Assembly (NCBI RefSeq): GCF_008728515.1
Contig: NC_044995.1
Location: forward strand, 45,029,084 to 45,093,083
DNA from: Papio anubis
Taxonomy: Eukaryota > Chordata > Mammalia > Primates > Cercopithecidae
DNA length: 64,000 nucleotides
Reading direction: 5' to 3'
The notes below the pieces were generated by a model. The model had not been told where the DNA came from and did no database searches. It saw only the letters and a list, made by a program, of their open reading frames with translations. Made by a program: the position numbers and the translations under genes. Numbering within the stretch: position 1 is the first letter of the stretch; each line of letters begins with the position of its first letter. Shown one piece after another: positions 1 to 9,721 of the stretch.

Positions 1-321
1 ACCACCATGCCCAGCTTGATGATATCTCTGTAACATCACAGCTGTGTCATGGCAAGGCTCTTCTGTGAGCTGTTGCTTCTTTCTAATACCCACATCTGTC
101 ATTGTATGATGTCATCTGTAAACCTGTGTGTCACTGCTTGAGAAATGTACCTTTGTGTTGTCTTAGTCATATCTCTCAACGCATCCTGTTCAACGTACAG
201 TATTTTCAGTATCTTATTTCACTATCTCTCATGGTATTTTCACTATCTCTTATTTCACTATCTCTCATAGTATTTTTACTCTCTCTATTATTGGCCTTGC
301 TTGCCAGTTTTGAATCAAACC
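1..321. other. Unassigned intergenic DNA
   Basis: AT-rich DNA with no recognised gene or transposon. Bases 206-285 contain a short duplication of a TATTTCACTATCTCTCAT unit. Confidence 0.6.
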
Positions 322-1042
322 TTTTTTGTTTGTTTGTTCGTTTGTTTTGAGACAGAGTCTCGCTGTTTCACCCAGGCTGGAGGGTAGTGGCGCGATCTCA
401 GCTCATTGCAAGCTCCGCCTCCCAGGTTCAAGCAATTCTCCTGTCTCAGCCTCTAGGTAGCTGGGATTACAGGTGCCCGCCACCACGCCCAGCTAATTTT
501 TGTATTTTTAGTAGAGGTGGGGTTTCACCATGTTGGCCAGGCTGGTCTCAAACTCCTGACCTCGTGATCCGCCCGCCTCAGCCTCCCAAAGTGCTGGGAT
601 TACAGGCATGAGCCACTGTGCCTGGCCGCAACCCCTCTATTGTACCATTGTGTTTCTGTAACATCATTTCTGTCCATTTGCGTGTCCTTAATAATTGCTA
701 GCCAGGAGCCAGACACTGTGCATTGAAAGTGTATTAAATTATCAACTCCTGGCTGGGTGCAGTGGCTCACGCCTGTAATCCCTGCACTTTGGGAGGCCAA
801 GGCGGGTGGGTCACTTGAGGTCAGCAGTTTGAGACCAGCCTGGCCACCATGGCAAAACCCCATCTCTGCTAAAAATACAAAAATCTGCTGGACATGCTAG
901 CATGTGCCCGTAGCTCCAGCTACTCAAGAGGCTAAGGCAGGAGAATCACTTGAGCCTGGGAAGCGGAGGTTGCCGTGAGCTGAGATCGCGCCATTGTGCT
1001 CCACTTGGGTGACAGAGCGAGACTCCATCTCAAAAAAAAAAA
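322..1042. mobile_element. Two Alu elements
   Basis: Alu (-) at 322-627 and Alu (+) at 751-1042. The second is flanked by a perfect 15-bp target duplication AAATTATCAACTCCT at 736-750 and 1043-1057. Confidence 0.92.
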
Positions 1043-1074
1043 AAATTATCAACTCCTTTAATTCTCTTTTTTAA

Positions 1075-1975
1075 TTGATATGGCTGTTATAACAAAGTAG
1101 CTCATACTGGGGGCTTCAACAGCAGAAATTTATTGTCTAACAGTTCTGGAGGCTGGAAGTCCAAAATCAAGGCATTGGCAGATAAGGTTCCGTCTGAGGG
1201 CTGTAAGGGAAGGCTCTGTTCCAGGCCTCTCTCGTTGGCTTGTAGATGACATTTTCTTCTTTTTTTTTGTTTTGTTTTTTGTTTTTTTGAGATGGAGTAG
1301 CCAGGATGACAGGTGCACGCCTCCACACCCGATTAACGTTTGTATTTTTAGTAGAGAGGAGGTTTCACTATATGGGCCAGACTGATCTCAAACTCCTGAT
1401 CTCAAGTGATCCACCAAAGTGCTGGGATTACAGGCGTCAGCTACCGGCGCCTGGCCATAGATGCCATTTTCTTCTGTACATGCTGCTCTCCCTGTGTGTG
1501 TCGGCGTCCAAATTCCACCCCTCATCCCCACTTTTTTTGGAGACAGGATCTTGTTGTGTCACACAGGGTGGATTGCAGTGGTAATCATAGCTCACTGCAG
1601 CCTTGACCTCAAGGTTCAAGTGATCTCCCACCTCAGCCTCCCTAGCAGCTGGGACTACAGGTGTGTACCACCACACCCAGCTAATTTTTGTATTTTTTGT
1701 AGAGACAGGGTCTTGCTATGTTGCCCATGACTGGTCTCAAGCCCCTGGGCTCAAGCAATCCACCTGACTCGGCCTCCCAAAGTGCTGGAATTACAGGCAT
1801 GAGCCACCCTACCACATCTAGCCAAAGCCCCCCTTTTATAAGAACATCAGTCATATTGGATCAGGGATTACCCTAATGACCTCATTTTAACGTGATCACC
1901 CCTGTAAGACCCTATCTCTAAATAGATGCAGTCAGGCTGAGAAGGCTGAAATTTAGGTACTTTCCCCATTTGGGA
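1075..1975 (-). mobile_element. MaLR (MLT1-type) LTR broken by two Alus
   Basis: Pieces near 1078-1250, 1470-1525 and 1825-1960 match the reverse of an MLT1-type LTR (TTCTGGAGGCTGGAAGTCC and ACCCTAATGACCTCATTTTA signatures). It is interrupted by a shortened Alu (-) at 1258-1456 and an AluJ (-) at 1531-1823. The first Alu has a TAGATGMCATTTTCTTCT target duplication on both sides. Confidence 0.7.
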
Positions 1976-2106
1976 CTAAACTTACTCATCAGAGAATGGG
2001 CCTCAGAAGCAAGGTTCCCGAATTTGTGGTTGGGTCATTGTAGATTCAGGGTGTGGAAAAGAAACCTCAAACAAGAAAAACAGTTCCAATAAGAAATACT
2101 GGGGAG

Positions 2107-2982
2107 GGCGGACTTGGTGGCTCATGCCTGTAATCCCAGCACTTTGGGAGGCTGAAGTGGGTGGATCACTTGAGCCCAGAAGTTGGAGACCAGCCTGACC
2201 AACAAACCCTGTCTCTGCTAAAAATGCAAAAATTAGCTGGGTGTAGTGGTGTGTGTCTGTAACCCCAGCCACTCAAGAGGCTGAGGCAGGAGAATCGTTT
2301 GTGAACCAGGGAGGTGGAGGTCGCAGTGAACTGAGATCGCACCACTGCACTCCAACCTGGGTGACAGAGCCAGACTCCGTCTCAAAACAAACAAACAAAC
2401 AAAAAACAGAAATATAATTTTCCTTTTTTCCCTTAACAATTATACAATACAATCAACAGACTGTAATAGAAAACTGTCCCTGCTTCCAAATCAACAGAGG
2501 ACCATTGTATGCATTGTCAGGTCTTTACATAAGAGTTAAGCTTTGTTTATAATTGTTTGTGGGCCAGGTGCGGTGACTCATGCCTGTAATCCCAGCACTT
2601 TGGGAGGCCAAGGCTGACAGAGTCAGAGCATCGTCATCTCAGACAAATCCCGCCACTTCAAGTTCCAGCTCCTTTTCTTTCTTTCTTTTTTTTTTTTTTG
2701 AGACAGGATTTCACTCTTGTCGCCCAGGCTGGAGTGCAATGGTGTGATCTTGGCTCACTGCAACCTCCACCTCCCGGATTCAAATGATTCTCCTGCATCA
2801 GCCTCCTGAGTAGCTGGGATTACAGGTGCATGCCAGTGCGTCCAGCTAACTTTTGTGTTTTTAGTAGAGATAGCGTTTTGCCATGTTTGCCAGGCTGGTC
2901 TCAAACGCCTGACCTCAAGTGATTCACCTGCCTCAGCCTCCCAAAGTGCTGGGATTACAGGCGTGAGCCACTGCACCTGACC
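2107..2982. mobile_element. Alu cluster
   Basis: Alu (+) 2107-2406, an Alu (+) head only at 2561-2616, and Alu (-) 2676-2982. The short DNA between them is unassigned. Confidence 0.88.
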
Positions 2983-3826
2983 TCCAGCTCCCTTTCTAGC
3001 CTCATGCATTTCAAGAAAATCACTTCTCTTCTAACTACAAGCAGCCAGAAAGATCAGACAGTAAAACACAGATAAGGCAGCTCAGACACAGTGGGAGGTG
3101 AGGAGGAAGTCTCTTGGGTAACTGCCAAACTTCACCCTCAATCAATGGGCCCCAGTAAAACAGTGGAGTCTTACTTAATAAACACATTCCTTTCCCTTCA
3201 GATGCACTAACATGGGGAAGCTAAAGGCAGACTCGGCGGGGAATGCCTGCAGCTGCAGGAAGATGCATGGGGACAGACATGCAACTCTCCCTCCTAGATA
3301 AGCACAACAAAGAAACACAGGGCTGGGCATGGTGGCTCACACCTATCATCCCAGCACTTTGGGAGGCCAAGGCTGGCAGATCATCTGAGGTCAGGAGTTT
3401 GAGACCAGGCTGGCCAACATGGCGAAACCCCATCTCTATTAAAAACACAAAAATTAGCTGGGTGTGTTGGCGCACGCCTGTAGTCCCAGCTACTCTGTAG
3501 GCTGAGGCAGGAGAATTGCTTGAACCGGGGAGGTAGAGGTTCCAGTGATCTGAGATTGTGCCACCACACTCCAGCCTGGGCAACAGAGCGAGACTTCAAC
3601 TAAGAAAAAAAGAAGAAAGAAAGAAACACAGAAGCAGTCCAAGCTTCTGATAAATTCTCCCCAACTAAATCTCTAAAAACTCCTAGTCTGTAAGAGAGTG
3701 TGCCTCTGACCTAACTCAGCCAGAAGCCCCTCTCAGGTTTATTTTCTCTGAAAATAAGAGAGAAAGGTGGCTTGACTGTTAAGCCACCTTTCCTGTTTCT
3801 TTCCTCTTTCTTTAATTCTTATAGAG
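2983..3826. other. ERV-like DNA of unassigned family carrying one Alu
   Basis: An Alu (+) at 3321-3618 has the target duplication AAAGAAACACAG on both sides. The surrounding 2983-3320 and 3620-3826 resemble an old LTR but I cannot assign the family. No gene is seen. Confidence 0.5.
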
Positions 3827-4410
3827 TCGGGAGGATAACTCAAGCCCGGGAGTTTGAGACCAGCCTAGGCAACATAGCAAGACCTCGTCTCTACAAAAAA
3901 ACAAATAAAATTGCCAGGCACAGTGGCTCACACCTGTAATCCCAACACTTTGGGAGGCTGAGGTGGGCAGATCATGAGGTCAAAAGTTGGATACCATACT
4001 GCCAACATCGTGAAACCCCATCTGTACTAAAAATACAAAAATTAGCCGGGTTTGGTAGCGGGCACCTGTAATCCCAGCTACTCGGGAGGCTGAGGCAGGA
4101 GAATTGCTTGAACCCAGGAGGCAGAGGTTGCAGTGAGCCGAGATCGTGCCATTGCACTCCAGCCTGGTGACAGACCAAGACTCCATCTCGAAAAACAATA
4201 ATAATAATAACGATAAATTTAAAAATAATAATAAAAATAAAAATAAAATTAGCCAGGCTTGGTAGTGCACACCAGTAGCGCCAGCTACTCAGAGGCTTAG
4301 GTGGGAGGATCACTTGAGCCTGGGAGGTTGAGGGTGCAGTGAACTGTGATCATACCACTGCTCTCCAGCCTGGGTGACAGAGCAAGACCCTGTCTCAAAA
4401 ACAAAACAAA
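3827..4410 (+). mobile_element. AluJ split by a younger Alu
   Basis: The old element is 3827-3912 plus 4249-4410. The inserted Alu is 3913-4242 and is flanked by AAATAAAATT at both joints, so the order of events is clear. Confidence 0.85.
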
Positions 4411-4614
4411 AAAAAACACAGATCATGTTAGAACAAAAAATAAAAAAATAAATAATTTTATTTATTCTGCAGTTCTGGGGGTTAAGACTTCAACATGTGA
4501 ATTTGAGGGTGGAAGGAGCATAAGTCAAACATGCTACCCTCTTGCATATTCCATGGGGTTACTTGGAAAAGATCCAGGGTTCCAGGAAGTCTATCTCTAG
4601 AACTCACATTGTCA

Positions 4615-5232
4615 ACCACTCTGCCTGTTACTGGAACTGTGTGGTGTTAAGCCCACTTCCCTGGGCTTCAGTTTCCTTGTCTATAAAATGGGAATAATTA
4701 TAGAGGGGTCATCATAAGGTAATTAGTGCCTGGGACCAGTAAACATTAATAAATGCATCTGGGCTGGGCGCAGTGGCTCACACCTATAATCCCAGGACTT
4801 TGGGAGGCCAAGGCGGGAGGATCACTTGAGGTCAGGAGTTCAAGACCAGCCTGGCCAACATGGCATAATCCCTCCTCTACTAAATATACAAAAATTAGCT
4901 GGGCGTGGTGGTGGGCACCTGTAATCCCAGCTACTAAGGAGGCTAAGGCAGAAGAATCGCTTGAACCCAGGAGGTGGAGGTTGCAGTGAGCCAAGATCGT
5001 GCCACTGTACTCCAGCCTGGGTGACAGAGGGAAATTCTGTCTCAAAAACAAAAAAATAAAGTAAATGCACCTGGGTTGAATAGTGAGTTGAAGAGTGTCC
5101 CCACAAAATTCATGTCCTTCCTAAAATTTCAGAATATGACCTTATTTGGAAATAGCATCTTTGCAGATGCAATAAATGCATAATGCCTGGGACTAGTAAA
5201 CATCAATAAATGCATCTGTGGTTATTGCTACT
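4615..5232 (+). mobile_element. MIR with Alu insertion and MLT1-like fragment
   Basis: MIR (+) core at 4640-4762 (GGGCTTCAGTTTCCTTGTC, TAAAATGGGAATAATTA), interrupted by Alu (+) at 4763-5058 with AATGCAYCTG on both sides. An MLT1-like piece follows at 5092-5170, then a second copy of the MIR 3' tail at 5186-5221. Confidence 0.7.
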
Positions 5233-5570
5233 ACTGTAGAATTTCAGCTGCATGCATAGTCTTGGGTCTTGGGAACATCCTAGAACATTATGGGGTCCAA
5301 GCATCCCTGCTGTGAGGCACACCCAGGCCCCACATAACCCCAAAAGCAGGGCAATCATTCGAACGCCAAAGCCACCCGAGGGGACAGTGAGGGACCTGGA
5401 GGCCTGCATGCTTAGGGGTTCTTGTCTTAGAGGTTATTTGGCTACAAATTTGGAACAAAATCCACCCCGGAAGAAAATTCATGGGAACACACCAGACATT
5501 CCATGGTCCTCAACACTTGATACTAGGCTGAGTTGAACAGTGGCCCCTCACTATTTTTGCCCTTCCTGGG
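5233..5570. other. Unassigned intergenic DNA
   Basis: No gene, Alu or familiar repeat is recognised. A 94-codon frame at 5252-5536 shows no family features. Confidence 0.5.
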
Positions 5571-5576
5571 TATGAC

Positions 5577-6971
5577 TGTATTAGTCTGTTTTCACACTGC
5601 TATAAAGAACTACCTGAGACTGGGTAATTTATAAAGAAAAGAGGTTTGACTGGGCGCAGTCACTCATGCCTGTCCAGCACTTTGGCAGGCCGAGGCAGGC
5701 AGATCTCAAGGTCAGGAGATCGAGACCATCCTGGCTAACACAGTGAAACCCCGTCTGTACTAAAAATACAAAAAATTAGCCAGGCGTGGTGGCAGGCACC
5801 TGTAGTCCCAGCTACTCGGGAGGTTGAGGCAGGAGAATGGTGTGAACTCGGGAGGCGGAGCTTGTAGTGAGCTAAGATAGTGCCTCTGCACTCCAGCCTG
5901 GGTGACAGAGTGAGATTCTGTCTCAAAAAAAAAAGAAAAAGAAAAGGGTTTAATGGACTCACAGTTCCATATGGCTGGGGAGGCCTCAGGAAACTTACAA
6001 TCACAGCGGAAAATGAAGGGGAGGCAAGGCACATCTTACAAGGCAGCAAGAAGGAAAGAGCAAGCAGGGAAGTGCCACACTTTAAAACCATCAGCTTCCA
6101 GGTGTGGTGGCTTACGCCTGTAATCCCAGCACTTTGGGAGGCCAAGACAGGAGGATCCCTTGAGGTCAGGAGTCCAAGACCAGCCTGGGCAACATGAGGA
6201 GACCCCTGTCTCTACAAAATAGAATTAAATTAAATTAAAAACAAAGCCTCTAGACGTTGGGAAAACAAGGAAAGCAATTCTCCTCTAGAGCCTCCAGAAG
6301 AAATGCAAACCTTCAGTCACCTTGATTTTAGCTTAGGGGAGCTCAGAACCCCAACGGGGCTGGGTAAGGTGACTCACACTTGTAATCCCAGCACTTTGGG
6401 AGGCCAAGGCGGGCAGATCACTTGAAGTCAGGAGTTTGAGGCCAGCCTGGCCAACATGGCAAAACCCTCCACAAAAAGTACAAAAAAAATAGCCAGGAGT
6501 GGTGGCCTGCTCATGTAATCCCAGCTACTCAGGAGGCTGAGGCAGGAGAATCACTTAAACCCAAGAGGCAGAGGTTGCAGTGAGCCAAGACTGCACCACT
6601 ACACACCAGCCTGGGCCAGAGCATCTTATCCAAAGCCAGTGGCCTGCCCAGTAATCCCAGTGCACTTTGGGAGGCCACTGCATGGATCACGAGGTCAGGA
6701 GATCGAGACTGGTCTCCTGGCCACCTGCAAAACCCGCCTCTACTAAAAGTAACATAAAAAACTTAGGGGCTGGCGAGGTGGCAGGCACCTGGCAGTCCCC
6801 AGCTACTTGGGAGGCTGAGGCAGGAGCATGGCGTAAAACCCTGTGGAGGCAAGGCTGAGCTTTGAGTGAGCTTTAGATCCGCCACCTCTACCCAGCCTGG
6901 CGAGCAGAGCCAGACCCTGGCCTCAAAAAAAAAAAAAAAAGTGGGTGGGTACACAGAGCCAAACTATATTA
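5577..6971 (-). mobile_element. THE1/MST-type MaLR LTR carrying several Alus
   Basis: The LTR begins TATTAGTCTGTTTTCACACT at 5580, continues at 5945-6095 (CCTCAGGAAACTTACAATCA) and ends near 6971 (ACAGAGCCAAACTATATTA). Inserted are Alus (+) at 5649-5944, 6098-6240 (left monomer), 6359-6616 and 6630-6940. The last is full of small indels. Confidence 0.75.
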
Positions 6972-7797
6972 ATGACCTTCTTTGGAAATAGGGTCTTTGC
7001 AGATGCAATTATTTAAATTAAGATGGGGCCATATTGGAAGAGGGTGGGCCCTGAATCCAGTATGACTAGGTCCTTATAAAAAGGGGAGAGTTCAGGCCTT
7101 GTGCCTTACACCTGTAATCCCGGCACTTTGGGAGTCTGAGGAAGGAGGGTTGCTCCGAATTCAAGATGAGCCTAGGCAACATAGCAAGACCCTGTCTCTA
7201 CAGAAAGAAAGAAAAAAAATACATAAAGAAAAAGAAGAGGGCAGGCACAGAGGCTTATGCTTATAATCCCAGCACTTTGGTAGGCCAAGGCGGGCGGATC
7301 GCTTGAGGTCAGGACTTCAAGACCAGCCTGGCCAACATGGTAAAACCCTGTCTCTACTAAGAATACAAAAATTAGTTGGGTGTGGTGGCCCGCGCCTGTA
7401 ATCCCAGCTACTCTGGAGACTGAGGCAGGAGAATCGCTTGAACCCAGGAGGTGGAGGTTGCAGTGAGCCGAGATGGCGCCACCGCACTCTGGCCTGGGTG
7501 ACAGAGTGAGACTCCTTCCATCTCAAAGAAAAAAAGAGGAAGAAGAGAGAGAGATGGAGTCACACAGAAAGAACACAGCCATGTGACCAACAGAGGCAGA
7601 GATTAGAGGATGGCTGGTAACCACCAGAACCTAGGAGGAGGCAAGGAAGTCCTCTCCCCTGGAGTCTTTAGAATGAGCATGGCCCTGTCAACACTTTGAC
7701 TTTGGACTCTGGCTTCCAGAACCGAGCGATAACAACTCTCATTTGCTTTAAGCCACCCACTTTACGGTACCTTCTTATGGCAGCCCTAGAAAACTAT
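6972..7797 (+). mobile_element. MLT1-type LTR with two Alus
   Basis: MLT1 signatures are TTTGGAAATAGGGTCTTTGC near 6981 and GTCCTTATAAAA near 7070, then 7545-7795 ending CTTCTTATGGCAGCCCTAG. Alu left monomer (+) 7092-7225 and Alu (+) 7237-7542 sit inside. Confidence 0.75.
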
Positions 7798-7844
7798 TAG
7801 GTTGATGCAAAAGTAATTGCAGTTTTGTCATTAAAATGGCAACC
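7798..7844 (+). mobile_element. MADE1 (mariner-derived MITE), partial
   Basis: TTAGGTTGATGCAAAAGTAA with following TTGCAGTTTTGTCATT matches the left part of MADE1. The second half of the near-palindrome is missing, so it cannot fold into the full hairpin that gives miR-548-type precursors. Confidence 0.85.
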
Positions 7845-8379
7845 CATGTCACCAGCAAGAGGCAAGAAGGAAATCAAAGTAGCTCCTGTAACTCTGTGGT
7901 CGCATCTGAGTCTTTGCACAACTTCCTTCTCTCCACTATCTAGCCTCTGTGGCCCAGACCACCCACATTCCTGGGGAGGGGATCCGATTGGCCCAGCTTG
8001 AGTCACAGGTCCAACCTGACCCAATCAACTGGGACGAAGGAATTGAGTCACCTGTTGCCAGGAGTGTTATTCAAAACAGGCAAACCACCCTGTAGCCAGA
8101 CAGACGGTGACCCAATCAGGTTTGACCAATCAGATTTGGCACTGGCTCCCGGACCAGAGTTGGGGGGACCATCCTTCTCTCCCCACAAATCCCATGTTAA
8201 GGCCTGGGTTGCAGGGTCACAGGGCTATCCTAGCGGGCCAGAGGATGCATCTAGTTATAGGGGTGGTCGTGAAAGATCTGTACGGTGGGGAAATTATGGG
8301 GCTGAAGAAACTGGCCAGCTCTGTAGGGCAGAGAGGGACAGGATGTGCTGGTAAATGTTTAACAACCAACTCTCCAGAG
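7845..8379. other. Unassigned DNA just past the TNFSF9 3' end
   Basis: No transposon or exon recognised. Overlapping frames at 7998-8472 (+) have no family features. Confidence 0.5.
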
Positions 8380-8395
8380 GGAGGAAAAATGAGTG

Positions 8396-8401
8396 TTTAT
8401 T
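8396..8401 (-). terminator. Candidate TNFSF9 polyadenylation signal AATAAA
   Basis: TTTATT on the plus strand gives AATAAA on the gene strand, about 855 nt after the stop. I noticed no better placed hexamer on this strand nearer the stop. Confidence 0.55.
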
Positions 8402-8417
8402 ATAAATTGTATTGGCA

Positions 8418-9053
8418 TGTAAACAACCTTGGAGACATAGCGATACCCTCCCTGTCTCCGCAAAAAAATTAAAAAGTTAGCCAAGTGCGGTGGTGCACAC
8501 CTGTGATCCCAGCTACTCGAGAGGCTGAGATGGGAGGATCACCCGAGCCTGGGGAGGTCGAGGCTGGAGGCTGCATTGACTCATGATTGTACCGCTGCAT
8601 TCCAGCCTGGTCAACAGAACAAGACCATCTCAAAAAAAAAGAAAGAAAGAAAAAAGCTAGTCCCCAAGTATCACACAGGAGGTGGAGGCTGGAGATGAGT
8701 CTTTAAATTCCTCACACATTACCATAACTCAGATTTTCTTTCAGTCTGTTTCTGGATGTTTCTCTAGCCCCCTAGCCCTGGCACAATGCTGGCACATTAC
8801 AGATGCTCAATACACACAAATAAGCAAATAAGTACAATGAATTAATAGAAAGGATGAATCCCAGTTGCTTGGGAGGCTGAGGCAGGAGGATCGTCTAAGT
8901 CCAGGAGTTCAAGACTAGCCTCGGCAGGGTCTAAGACCCACCGCCCCCAAACAACTCCCCTAAAAAAGCCCATTCCACAAACTCAGGAACCTCTTTAAAT
9001 AGATATATAGATATATATATAGATATATATATAATATATATAATATATTATCT
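8418..9053 (+). repeat. Repeats within the TNFSF9 3' UTR
   Basis: AluJ 3' portion 8418-8655 (+), MIR-like tail near 8780-8845, Alu fragment 8857-8935 (+), and a (TATA/GATA)n tract at 8999-9053. The tract begins about 200 nt after the stop codon on the gene strand. Confidence 0.75.
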
Positions 9054-9254
9054 GAGCTCAGGCTCAGAATAAATATCAAGGTCCAACTTGAGGAAGGAAT
9101 GGGTGAGGAGAGTCCTCAAGGGGAGGTCAGCAGCAGGGGTCCCTGCCAAGCCCCTTGAGGTAGAGAAATTACCAGGGACCCAGCACCAGGGGTCTCCATG
9201 AAGGATGGAGTAGGGTTCAGTCTCTGTCCAGGTGGGCTGCACCCAGGCTGGGCG

Positions 9255-9721
9255 TTATTCAGACCTCGGTGAGGGGAGTCCGGCTGGGACTTCGGGGGTC
9301 ACCCGGAAGAGCCCCAAGACTGTGGCGCCCTGGGTAAGCTGCCAGGCATGGCATGCCCTGGCCTCAGTGTGCAGATGGACACCCAGGCGCTGGCCGGCAC
9401 CCAGGTGCAGCAGGCGGCCCTGGAAACCGAAGGCCGAGTTCCGAGCCTCGGAGGAGGCGGATGGCAGGTCCACAGTCAAAGCCAGGGCAGCGGCCCCAGC
9501 AGCAGAGCGCAGTGGCTGCAGGTGCAGCGCAAGCGAAACGGAGCCTGAGCCCTCGCCGGCCACCACGCGCTGCAGCTCTAGTTGCAGGAAGACGTAGTAG
9601 ACGCCAGCCTTGGCCACCACCAGCTCCTTCGTGTCCTCCTTGTAGCTCAGGCCCTCCGCCAGAGACACGCCTGCCAGGCCTGGGTCGCTGTACCAGCTCA
9701 GGGGCCCATCGGTCAGCAGAA
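9255..9721 (-). CDS. TNFSF9: TNFSF9 coding exon 3 with stop
   Basis: The acceptor CTCCCACAG is at 9722-9730. The exon encodes residues 97-251, which is nearly the whole TNF homology domain, and ends PAGLPSPRSE and TGA at 9255-9257. Reading on into the upstream intron gives a 394-codon frame, but the extra part is proline- and serine-rich translation of a pyrimidine tract and not protein. Confidence 0.97.

Larger units (their letters stand above)
8380..9254 (-). other. TNFSF9: TNFSF9 3' UTR (inferred extent)
   Basis: This runs from the stop codon to just past AATAAA on the minus strand (8401-8396). Its length, about 860 nt, fits the human mRNA as I recall it. It is built largely from repeats: an AT-rich (TATA)n tract at 8999-9053, an Alu fragment at 8857-8935, a MIR-like tail near 8780-8845 and an AluJ 3' part at 8418-8655. 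The extent is inferred from the poly(A) signal, not from transcript data. Confidence 0.6.

Noticed and set aside
387..611. Alu-derived frames such as this 74-codon one, found throughout the window
   Set aside because: They show the usual Alu translations ([31 protein letters not shown]) and have no support as genes.
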